A stretch of 64,000 nucleotides of DNA from Deinandra increscens subsp. villosa (taxonomy: Eukaryota > Streptophyta > Magnoliopsida > Asterales > Asteraceae), in contig JBCNJP010000010.1 in the NCBI GenBank assembly GCA_039602395.1, positions 32,637,828 to 32,701,827 on the forward strand, in the 5' to 3' direction. Positions within the stretch are counted from its first letter, which is position 1. Each line of letters opens with the position of its first letter. The translations under genes were made by a program, and so were the position numbers. The notes under the pieces were generated by a model that saw nothing but the letters and a program-made list of their open reading frames with translations, searched no databases and had not been told where the DNA came from. Below are positions 55,271 through 64,000 of the stretch, one piece after another.

Positions 55271-55594
55271 GATACCAAGCACATCGAGCAATGATCTTAA
55301 GCCTTTTTTTTTATCTAATTTATCCATGAGTCAGACACGTAAGCCAATGTACCATCATTTCCCAATTATGTCGGATACAATTTCTCATTTTTCAATGTTT
55401 TTGTATTTTTCTGTTTTTCAATGTTTTTTTATTTTTCCATTTTTCTCCCCCTTAAAATGAAAACTCTATTGTTGGATTTTCATTTTAACAAAAACAAAAA
55501 GACTCTATTTTTGGTATTTTCAATTTTCTCCCCCTAAACTACATACGAAATGTAAAAGAAAGAAAATTGACCTTTCGACATGGATACCTTTCAC

Positions 55595-58030
55595 GTTTAG
55601 CTTTCAGAAGAAAAAAAATCAATTTTAGAATATGAAGCATTCAATTTAAGTTAAGCAGGAGACTCCACTATAAACAACTTCTCGAAGCACGAACTTCACT
55701 ATCACCAATAGATCTTCTTGAAGAAACCTGTACACTGGATTTAAAGATTAGACTTTAAATGACCCGAAGCACACAGCTTCTGGTCGACCAGTGTCTTCCT
55801 CAAAATCAGTTGCAACTTTGGTAACCAACTTAGGTCGCCACTGCATGGTGCAGTTTTTACTGAAACATCATCTTGCGATGAATCACCAACACTAGAATCA
55901 CTTTTGAAAACATGTTTACTTTTTTATTGAAAATGTGAAGTTGGTGTGTCAGTAAAAATTCTGCCTGATTCATCAATTATCGTGGCAGTTTTTCCAGAAA
56001 AAGTTTGTTTGGCAGTGACAGGACAATTCTGTGCCATATGTCCCTTACGGCGACATTGATAACACAAACGATATGATCATTTAGATGGTGGCTTGTCCCG
56101 AACTAGATGACATTTATCAGTGAATTCAGAATCATCAAAAACTTGAAATTGGTTAGAATGTACCCATTTAGATGTAGGACTTTGAGGTGTAGCATTAGAC
56201 CCAGATGAAGAAGATTCTTTTGAACAACTTTCAGATGAAAACTTCTTCTTTTGCTTTCCCCCAAACCCTTTCTCCTTTGTTGAAATGAATACTTGAGCCA
56301 GATGATATATTTGATCCAAGTTTGTATCTTTCTTTTCCTTCTTTGGCATGTTATTCTGCTTTGTAACCTTCTTGCCTGCACTCCCCAACCCAGATTGTTT
56401 ATAACTAGGTAGCTTTGTCAGATCAATTTGAAATTGACAAGAACCATCTTGAGCAGCTTGAGTGAATTTAACTTTAATGCCCTTTAAGTTGTTAGCTTGT
56501 ACAAATTCAGCTGCTAATTCTTTCGTAAACCCCAGCTTCTCATCTTTGTCAATCAACGTATTATCAGAAATTTGTTGATCAGAGACACAAACACCACCAG
56601 AAACAAATTTAACAAATTTAGATGCACCAGATGCTGAAGCTTCTTCTTTCTTGTTGACATGTTGTAACCTCTTCTTCTCTGATTTTTCAGACACAAATGC
56701 AGAATAATCTTCCTTTGGAGTCGGAGTGCTCAAATCAACAACAGCCTCTGTTTGAATCACCGGATGTGGAATCTGATTGAAATCATCGCCTCCAAACACC
56801 TTCTTGAAGTTTAGCTTTCAGAAGAAAAAAAAATCAATTTTGGAATATGAAGCATTCAATTTAAGTTAAGCAGGAGACTCCACTATAAACAACTTCTCGA
56901 AGCACGAACTTCACTATCACCAATAGATCTTCTTGAAGAAACCTGTACACTGGATTTAAAGATTAGACTTCAAATGACCCGAATCACACAGCTTCTGGTC
57001 GACCAGTGTCTTCCTCAAAATCAGTTGCAACTTTGGTAACCAACTTAGGTCGCCACTGCATTTTTGCGGGTGCAGTTTTTACTGAAACATCATCTTGCGA
57101 TGAATCACCAACACTAGAATCACTTTTGAAAACATGTTTACTTTTTTATTGAAAATGTGAAGTTGGTGTGTCAGTAAAAATTCTGCCTGATTCATCAATT
57201 ATCGTGGCAGTTTTTCCAGAAAAAGTTTGTTTGGCAGTGACAGGACAATTCTGTGCCATATGTCCCTTACGGCGACATTGATAACACAAACGATATGATC
57301 GTTTAGATGGTGGCTTGTCCCGAACTAGATGACATTTATCAGTGAATTCAGAATCATCAAAAACTTGAAATTGGTTAGAATGTACCCATTTAGATGTAGG
57401 ACTTTGAGGTGTAGCATTAGACCCAGATGAAGAAGATTCTTTTGAACAACTTTCAGATGAAAACTTCTTCTTTTGCTTTCCCCCAAACCCTTTCTCCATT
57501 GTTGAAATGAATACTTGAGCCAGATGATATATTTGATCCAAGTTTGTATCTTTCTTTTCCTTCTTTGGCATGTTATTCTGCTTTGTAACCTTCTTGCCTA
57601 CACTCCCCAACCCAGATTGTTTATAACTAGGTGGCTTTGTCAGATCAATTTGAAATTGACAAGAACCATCTTGAGCAGCTTGAGTGAATTTAACTTTAAT
57701 GCCCTTTAAGTTGTTAGCTTGTACAAATTCAGCTGCTAATTCTTTCGTAAACCCCAGCTTCTCATCTTTGTCAATCAACGTATTATCAGAAATTTGTTGA
57801 TCAGAGACACAAACACCACCAGAAACAAATTTAACAAATGTAGATGCACCAGATGCTGAAGCTTCTTCTTTCTTGTTGACATGTTGTAACCTCTTCTTCT
57901 CCGATTTTTCAGACACAAATGCAGAATAATCTTCCTTTGGAGTCGGAGTGCTCAAATCAACAACAGCCTCTGTTTGAATCACCGGATGTGGAATCTGATT
58001 GAAATCATCGCCTCCAAACACCTTCTTGAA
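55595..58030. repeat. ~1.2-kb tandem duplication inside gag
   Basis: Copy L is 55595-56808 and copy R 56809-58030, with a step of 1214 bp; the copies are nearly identical apart from a ~9-base insertion near 57060 and a few substitutions. The duplicated portion carries the basic region, second CCHC and part of the C-terminus. At the junction gaagtttagc joins gaagttatc and tcacgtttagc, sharing gtt. Confidence 0.95.
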
Positions 58031-60256
58031 GTTATCGTCTTGACACAAATAACTAGCAAAAGAATGAAAATTCTTTAAGTTATGCATTTGACGATTTAGA
58101 TCCAAGATTTCAACATTCAAAATCAGCTATGGTCTTTTGAGTTTCAGCAACAACCTTTTCTGATTGAATCAATTTCTCAGATGTGCTGTTAACTAACAAT
58201 TTTTCTCTTCTCATACCATCATGAGCAGCATGCACTTCTTTTGTAATTTATCCACTCTTTCCTTATAGATCTCAACATTTCTGGTTAACAAGCTTTTGTC
58301 TGCCTTCAGAGTAATGATCGTGTCTTTCAGTTCAGACTGAACAATTTGATATTGAGTTCTGTCAGCAGTAGCTTCATCCAATGCTTTTTGAAGTTCATCA
58401 TTAGATGCTTTAAGTGCTTCCACCCTTGCTATGGATTTTTGAAATAGATTCTCAAAATCTTCACTCACATCTTTAGCTTTAAACTTATATTCCTCAACTT
58501 CCTTTACCAACTTTTCATTGGCAGCCATTAACTTGACAATTTTTGTCATGAACTCAGCATTTTCATGTTAAAGTAGGGACTTTTGTTGATCATTCTGAAT
58601 ACAACCTTCTGACAGTTGTTTCTAAATATCTGCTAACTCTTCCAACAACACACTCTTTTCTTTGAGTAACTCCTCATTCAACTTAAAAATTTCATCAGAA
58701 ACTTCACACTTCTGTTTATAACTTTCTATATCGTCTTCATTCTTTTTCTTATCCTTAATCAACCCTGCTTTTTCTTGAACCAACTCTTGAATTTTTTTTT
58801 CTTTCTGAGTACAAAATTCACAAGTTGACTCATAACCATTTATTTCAGAATCACTTGTTTCAGATTTACTAGTTTCAGATGCATATCCACTCGTTTCAAC
58901 CTCAATACTGGCCATTAATGCATAACTTTCTGTAGGATGGACTACAAATGCTGATTCATCCAGAAAATATGCAACCCAATCATAACCTGCCTCAGTCACT
59001 AGAGCCTTGGCCTCTTTATTGTGATCATGATTATCCGAATTACTTGGTTTAAAAGTAGTTTGCTTGCATTCTCGAGCAAAATGTCCTAATTTAGAACATT
59101 TGTAACATTTCAGTTTGGACTTATCTAAACCCAGTATGGCTCCTCCCATAACAGAATTCTTGCCATGTTTGCCCATAAATCGTCTTCCTTTTTCAACAGT
59201 CATAGCCAACTGCCAATCCAAATCTAATTTATTTAGCTGATCCTCATCCATCTGTTTTAGATCCTCTGGAGCCAAACCAGAATTACCAATTTGACTAAAT
59301 ATGGATCCAGAAGAAGACGATATGAAAGCACATAACAAACCAGCTAGATCTTCGGTTGCTTGATTAGAAGTATATTTGCTTGATGATCTATCGGGAATAG
59401 TAAAACTGCAACCCGAAGAATAACCAGTACTCTTAGACTTTCCAGAAAGAAAAGTAGTTATCGGGGGATTCATGCTTGAGCTAGAATGTGATTTAGCTTT
59501 AGCATGAACGGTAGCAGAATTCTCTCCAAAATAGACTGCAGGATTCTGAACCGATGGAGTTGCGGACTTCTTCACAAGTAATTCCATTTCTCGAGCTTGT
59601 AATTTGCTTAACAATTGATTGAATGTCCAACTTGAGTAATTTGGATCATTAGCAAGCATCATAACAAAATTCTCCCACGTTTCGGGTAGAGCTTCCAAAA
59701 ATTTTTCCTTCAAATCATTTTTTTCTTTCTGGACTCCTACAACATCAAGTTCATTAATCAAATATGAAAACCTAGAAATCAAGTCTGCAATACTCTCTTT
59801 TTCACAGTGCTGAAAGTTGTCAAACTCTTTTAACAAAACTTTCTTTCGACTCTTCATTTATTGTTCGTTTCCTGCACACCTATCTTTTAGTGCATCCCAT
59901 AAAGTTTTTGATGTTGTGCAATTTTTGAATTGATGCAAGAGTTCTCTTGGTAATGCCATTGTGAGATTTGCATAAGTTTTCTTTTCTCTGGCATAAACTT
60001 TCCTTTGATCTTCATCAAGATCACTTCGTGGGACCGGTTCTCCATTTTTCTTAGGATACGTATAATCTTGCTCAATAGATATCCATAGATCAATGTCAAG
60101 AGCATTGATGAAAGATTCAAACCGTTGCTTCCAATTATCATAATCCTCCAACCTAAGCAACTTAGGAACTTTCTGAGTTGTTCCTATCTCATTATCCTAG
60201 TTCAACATGGCCTGCATTGATGATTGAACAGCTGAAAATGCTCGAAAATCGCTCAT
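55748..60256 (-). pseudogene. Element 3 gag with internal tandem duplication
   Basis: ATG at 60256 gives MSDFRAFSAVQSSMQAMLN, then a stop (tag), then QKVPKLLRLEDYDNWKQRFE and a second stop after CAGNEQ. UBN2 continues with SRKKVLLKEFDNFQHCEKES. The first CCHC is CYKCSKLGHFAREC (about 59063-59105). A coiled-coil region (KLVKEVEEYKFKAKDV...) follows, then the second CCHC, CYQCRRKGHMAQNC, present twice (57247-57289 and 56027-56068) because of the tandem duplication. It ends EDTGRPEAVCFGSFKV with a stop at 55748. In the left copy the codon before SYRLC is TGA where the right copy has CGA, a typical C-to-T change at CG. Confidence 0.9.
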
Positions 60257-60954
60257 ATTGAAATTACAATACCGAACGCAAAACCTTCAAATTGAAAAAC
60301 GACGTCTTCCAAGCGGATTTTGGGGGTCAAACTGGAGGGTACTAGCCGTTAGGTAGTAAAAGTCTAGATCTCGTCGAGACGAACGTTTTAACTGGTATTA
60401 GCTCTCGTAACTCTTAACGGTTCTCAAGTTACGTCAGTTTTAGTGAGCACATGTATTCTACCAGCGTACCAATCTGTTCTCAGCGTACCAAATCCGGATC
60501 AATTCAACCAGCGGACCAAATGAACCTCCAACATACCAGTTTAACTCACGTACCAGCAACGGACCAAAACCTGCAACGTACCAGAAACTGGTACGGCGAA
60601 CCAAATGGTACGTAGTAACTGTCAACGGACCAGAAAATAACCGCCACGGACCAGACTTGAAGATTGCCTTGCGTACCAGAAGCGGACCAGCTGCGGACCA
60701 GCGATGGACCAGATTTTCTTGGAGCATACCAGATGCGTACCACGCTGAAATCGACGAATTTTCGCGAATTTCGACAATTTGGACTGGAATTTGCTTCAGA
60801 GAGATGCGAAAACTCACTAGGAACACTCTGAAATCATTTTTCATCTTTGAAACACTCGGAATTACGAAAATTTGATGAAAAACGAAGAAAAACCACACAT
60901 TTTCACTCTAGAACTCGAAAAAATACCAAAATCACAATAGTAGAGCAACCATTT
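60257..60954 (-). other. Element 3 leader with gtacca/ggacca array
   Basis: Plus strand 60463-60745 has about six gtacca and seven ggacca motifs and just two tggtac. An open frame (60458-60898) spans it but only repeats the motif. Confidence 0.72.
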
Positions 60955-60966
60955 GCTCTGATACCA
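60955..60966 (-). promoter_or_regulatory. Element 3 primer binding site
   Basis: The minus strand reads tggtatcagagc, two bases from the LTR. Confidence 0.9.
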
Positions 60967-60968
60967 CT

Positions 60969-61328
60969 TGTAAAACCACTGTACGATCTTACTACTGCAT
61001 GATTCGGTAATCGGAGTAACACAAACAAGTAAATAAAGCTTGGCTTTATTGATTCACTTAGAGAATACAAGCTAGAGAGAGAAACACACTCAATACACAC
61101 AGTTAAGAAGATGTAGAATGACAGAACTAACTAGACTCTCTCTAACACGAACTATTTATAGTCACTAACATACTGACCTGCGTACCACCCAAGAACCATT
61201 TGGTACGCACGTACCATCTAGTACGTCTGACCAACTGGTACGGCCAGTTGACTATCTTGACTCACACAGACGCTCTAGATTAGATACAATACACGAGACA
61301 CACGTTAGCATAGGAATATGCCCTAACA
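60969..61328 (-). repeat. Element 3, 5' LTR
   Basis: Plus strand begins tgtaaaaccactgtacg and ends ggaatatgccctaaca, similar to element 2's LTRs. The motif cluster gcgtacca/tggtacg at 61181-61245 lies beside a minus-strand TATA (actataaatag). Confidence 0.9.
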
Positions 61329-62520
61329 CTATTTCATTAAGATGAGGGGGGAGGATCCAAAAAAGATCAATTCTCCTGGTATTAATAGCATGAGAATCAC
61401 ATATTCAAATATCATACATGATCAACAGAACAAAATCTCAAAGGAAACAGGTGAACCAAAACCACCAGGTGCATTTTCTGATCTGAATAGAACTCTAGCC
61501 TCACAGCAACCCAAAAGAAACGCTCCTAAGACTAGTAGACCAGCAAAAAAGCCTAAACCTGTAAAGCCTCCTATACCTGTAAAATTAAAACCTCTTCCAC
61601 CAAAGTTGAGAACAGACAACTTCACACCCATTGTACCACAACCTATAATTGATCATACCATTTCATCTCCATATCCTCACCTAAACAAACCACAAAAACC
61701 CTCATCTCCACCCAAATCACCAGAAAAACCACCCACCAAGCGAATGAAGTTAGTGGCTAAGAAGGGAGAAGGAAAAGTGATCAATGAGGAGGATGAATAC
61801 AGAGATGTCCATAATGAAAGGAGAAGAATCATCTCCTGGAGGTATGATGATCAAGCCAAAGTATACTTGTTCTCAACCAGTTAAGATGAGGTACTAAAGT
61901 TTACAGCTGAAGAAGCTATGTACAACCTCACTGACCATGAGTTGGGTGATGTTAGACAGTTACGTGGTGATATGAAGGGTACGTGTTCACACAAGGAGTC
62001 CTTAATGCTAAGGAAAAAGATGTATTTGGATGACTTATACGGGGAAGTAGATAAAGCCACACAAAGCAGCATTGACAATCCTGTTTAAATGCTTGAAGTT
62101 AATAAAGATGGAAAGTTGGTAGTCTATAGAGCTGATGGGTCATTCACAAGGCATAGTACAGTTCCAAATCCAGAATGGAGTCAGGCTGACAAAGACCGAA
62201 TCCATTTAATAATGACAACTAACAGGCTCCATATGGTTAAGAGAAAAGAGGTGACCAACTGGGAGTATAAGAAAGAAACATACATATATCACATTTTCAC
62301 CAGTGAACATGGAGAGACAATTAGAAGCTTAGAAGATGCTCTAAATGGGCTTTTTGAAGTTGAGATACGAGTTATTTTCAGGATTGGTGATAGTGAGAGC
62401 AGAATAGTGACACGAACCTATCATGAAGTCTCCTATGTCACAAGTCCAAATTTCGGTTACAAGCTATTGAAGAGGAGAACAATATGGGAACCGGATGAAC
62501 TTAGCTGGAAAAAGAGTTGA
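61329..62520 (+). pseudogene. Copia accessory ORF (aORF), C-terminal segment
   Basis: Starts in an open frame YFIKMRGEDPKKINSPG, then a Pro/Lys-rich stretch (KKPKPVKPPIPVKLKPLPP, KPSSPPKSPEKPPTKR). After stops it continues with RRRIISWRYDDQAKVYLFS, DEVLKFTAEEAMYNLTDHEL and YRADGSFTRHSTVPNPEW, then WEYKKETYIYHIFTSEHGET and IWEPDELSWKKS with a stop at 62520. The I-SW-Y, V-R-DGS and W--K---YHIF pattern matches the C-terminal part of the composite Copia accessory ORF. Two in-frame stops (about 61882 and 62086) interrupt it. This is the same gene that begins at 40069, now spread over 22 kb. Confidence 0.7.
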
Positions 62521-62994
62521 TCCCTGTATTTTTGTAAAATTGCATGAGTTGTTCCAGTTTGTGTGTTAACATAGCAGACCTCCATTTTACTCATAACTGT
62601 GATCTTACATGAAGTATATATTCATATGTTATGTTAGTATATGTTGGTATTTTGATATGGTATGATGAAATGATTTATAAACACGATAAATTTTACTTCT
62701 TTAGAAAATTAGAATAAGAACAAAACCGGATGAACTACAATTCTCAGGAAGAAGAATTCATGAGGACTGAGAGAAGATGAACTAGAGTTCTTCAGGATGA
62801 ACTGGATAAACTAGAGTTCTAAAGTTCTTCAGGATAGTTAACCAGTTCACAATAAAATAAAAATCACATCAGTTCACAATAAAATCTATTTGCAACAATC
62901 AAATATAGAATAAAATCAACTTTAATGACTGAGATAAAATCTATCTACATTAATGGTTAACCAAAACAAAACATGAGGAATACTTAACAAAAAC

Positions 62995-62998
<4 letters not shown>
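62521..62998. other. Downstream DNA with CACTA-type motifs
   Basis: Up to 62640 it matches 36490-36665. From 62725 to 62840 it carries ccggatgaactac and the gaactagagttcttcagga cluster of 3230-3430, so this stretch is shared with DNA transposon sequence. No gene. Confidence 0.6.

Positions 62999-62999
<1 letters not shown>

Positions 63000-63038
<39 letters not shown>
63000..63038. repeat. (TA)n microsatellite
   Basis: Nearly 20 uninterrupted AT units. Confidence 0.95.
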
Positions 63039-63040
<2 letters not shown>

Positions 63041-63093
63041 ATCTATATACAAAAATTTTCATCAGGATCCTACACAAATATCTATTTAACTAG

Positions 63094-63258
63094 CTAAGAC
63101 CTAGCATCCGACATATAGTCTTCATCATCAAAGAAGCTGCTGCTGTCTAGGTACCTCTCACCAGGCATCAACCTCCTCCTAAACAGATCATCGGAGGTGA
63201 AGGTGGAGTCCTGATCACGGATTAAGTAGAGTGACAGTTCTATCGTCGTGTTGGTCCT
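63094..63258 (-). pseudogene. Acidic C-terminal ORF fragment
   Basis: The minus strand reads TNTTIELSLYLIRDQDSTFT, DDLFRRRLMPGERYLD and SSSFFDDEDYMSDARS before a stop at 63094. A stop lies upstream, and the LTR insertion at 63281 interrupts the region. Its Ser/Asp-rich ending resembles the end of the 9318-9699 product, and the adjoining repeats are shared with the CACTA region, so it may be another accessory remnant. Not recognised. Confidence 0.35.
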
Positions 63259-63280
63259 CACTGATCTTTATCAGTGCAAA

Positions 63281-63724
63281 TGAAGGTGTTGTGAGAAGAA
63301 AACCAAAGAAATAACAACAATAGATGATTCTCAATAGCTAAAATGGTTTTCTAGCATTGAACAATCACAACATGAACCAAAGATTGATAAGAGATGATTA
63401 CAAGCTACAAAAATAGTAAAAAATGCTCCTAGCCGTCACCAAAACTCACCAATAAACGATTTCTTGTATTAGGGTTCACCAATGTTGAGAAAGTTTCAAA
63501 AGGCTGCACATAGGCGGCTTATATATACTGTCCAGTGAACAGTTTCGCTGGCAGTTTCGCTGGCCAAGCGAAACTGTCACTGAGACAGTCTAAACTAGGT
63601 ACCGAGCGAAACTACAGTTTCGCTCGGTAGTTTCGCTAGCCTACCAAAAGACAACATTACAAATGAAACTAAACTATACAAACAAGCTAAACAAAACAAC
63701 GAATTCCTCCCTACATGATCTTCA
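63281..63724 (-). mobile_element. 3' LTR of another LTR retrotransposon
   Basis: Plus strand starts tgaaggtgttgtg and ends catgatcttca, so the ends form a small inverted repeat (tgaag/cttca) with TG...CA. The minus-strand TATA (gtatatataagcc) is at about 63516. Repeated agtttcgct(g/c)g and gcgaaact motifs lie on its U3 side (63540-63640); similar phrases occur at 17450-17485. A polypurine tract follows at 63725-63740 (minus strand tccctagggggaat). The element body runs past the right edge. The left flank is gcaaa, but the other duplication is outside the window. Confidence 0.75.
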
Positions 63725-63760
63725 ATATTCCCCCTAGGGAGGGATTCAGCCTCTTGATCT

Positions 63761-64000
63761 TCATTTGTCAGCTCCGGCTTCACTTGGGCTTGGCATCTTG
63801 TTCAAATCAGTTTCCCCCAAAACGTTGGACACTTCAGCTACGGGGATTTCAGTCTCTGGTTCCCCCAAAACGGTTGACATGTCAGCAACGGGGACTTCAG
63901 TCTCTGGTTCCTCCACAACAACTGGTTCATCAGCAACCGGAACCTCAGCAGGCTTCACAACCTTTTCAGAAGATTCTCCAAGTCCGCTCCATGTTTTGTT
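63761..64000 (-). CDS. C-terminal end of an LTR element protein, partial
   Basis: An open frame entering from the right edge reads KTWSGLGESSEKVVKPAEV, then a repeated acidic unit (E-E-PETE-V/I-PVA-(D/E)-(M/V)-S-VLGE) and ends PSPSEAGADK with a stop at 63761. It is followed 20 bp later by the polypurine tract and LTR of a minus-strand element, so it is its last coding part. The family cannot be named from this tail; no RT or integrase motif is in view. Confidence 0.55.
   Translation of the reverse strand, partial: NKTWSGLGESSEKVVKPAEVPVADEPVVVEEPETEVPVADMSTVLGEPETEIPVAEVSNVLGETDLNKMPSPSEAGADK

Larger units (their letters stand above)
55271..61328 (-). mobile_element. Element 3: gag-only LTR element, left end deleted
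   Basis: Begins abruptly at about 55271 inside the family's tail sequence (accaagcacatcgag matches 44660) and has no left LTR. The gag lies at 55748-60256, the leader at 60257-60954, the PBS at 60955-60966 and the single LTR at 60969-61328. The accessory ORF resumes at 61329 in an open frame (YFIKMRGEDPKK). The missing left part is about 1.2 kb of tail plus an LTR, judged against element 2, so a deletion after insertion is likely. No pol is present. Confidence 0.88.

Noticed and set aside
63094..63258. PIF/Harbinger transposase start (DDLFRRR phrase)
   Set aside because: Only one short phrase resembles it; the rest, acidic and ending 16-20 residues later, does not match a Harbinger DDE protein.

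Overview
This window is repeat-dominated DNA from a flowering plant. The retroelement protein families, above all the Copia-associated accessory protein with an ...HNxVAxxE... N-terminus, point to a composite (Asteraceae). That assignment is inference from remembered family resemblance, not from a search. The window is AT-rich, I find no convincing ordinary host gene, and nearly all recognisable coding sequence belongs to transposable elements (TEs), most of it broken by stops, frameshifts or nested insertions.

Regions: 1-2.4 kb holds microsatellites and a 157-bp higher-order tandem array. 2.4-8.1 kb is a decayed CACTA (En/Spm) transposon with a TNP2-type transposase, DUF4218 and DUF4216 modules, an exact 120-bp tandem repeat in an intron, and small divergent accessory ORFs. 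8.8-10.5 kb is a second CACTA-like element ending in a visible terminus at 10503 next to a Copia gag fragment. 11.5-12.5 kb looks like an orphan LTR. 14.4-16.1 kb is a 5'-truncated LINE, 16.6-18.5 kb an LTR-like stretch with a minus-strand TATA box, 20.19-20.56 kb a solo LTR, and 21.0-23.4 kb three tandem copies of a 783-bp unit.

25.4-28.0 kb is the 5' end of a Copia element (LTR, PBS, leader, truncated gag) abutting an antisense accessory-ORF fragment. 28.4-29.4 kb has two weak B3-like modules. 31.2-33.5 kb is a second LINE. 33.5-35.3 kb is an LTR end, PBS and gag of a Ty3/gypsy element with a frameshifted Gly/Asn repeat. 35.3-38.2 kb has CACTA-like repeats and degenerate minus-strand exons. 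38.5-39.4 kb is a degenerate repeat field that flips strand in the middle. 39.468-39.836 kb is a solo LTR with a perfect TSD.

The most informative part is 40.07-62.52 kb. One decayed Copia accessory ORF is split into three pieces by gag-only LTR elements. Element 1 (41395-53995, TSD AAGAT) contains element 2 (43063-49353), and element 3 (about 55271-61328) has lost its left LTR. Elements 1 and 2 have two LTRs, a tRNA-Met type PBS, a long gag with two CCHC knuckles separated by a coiled coil, and about 1.7 kb of noncoding tail in place of pol, which fits non-autonomous TR-GAG elements. Members of this lineage occur at least six times in the window. Each LTR carries, just upstream of its TATA box, short motifs in both orientations. 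Where a leader exists, it carries an array of the same motif class, almost all in one orientation. This matched leader/U3 arrangement is my best candidate for an undescribed feature.

The right edge (63281-64000) is the 3' LTR and C-terminal coding end of another minus-strand LTR element that continues past the window.
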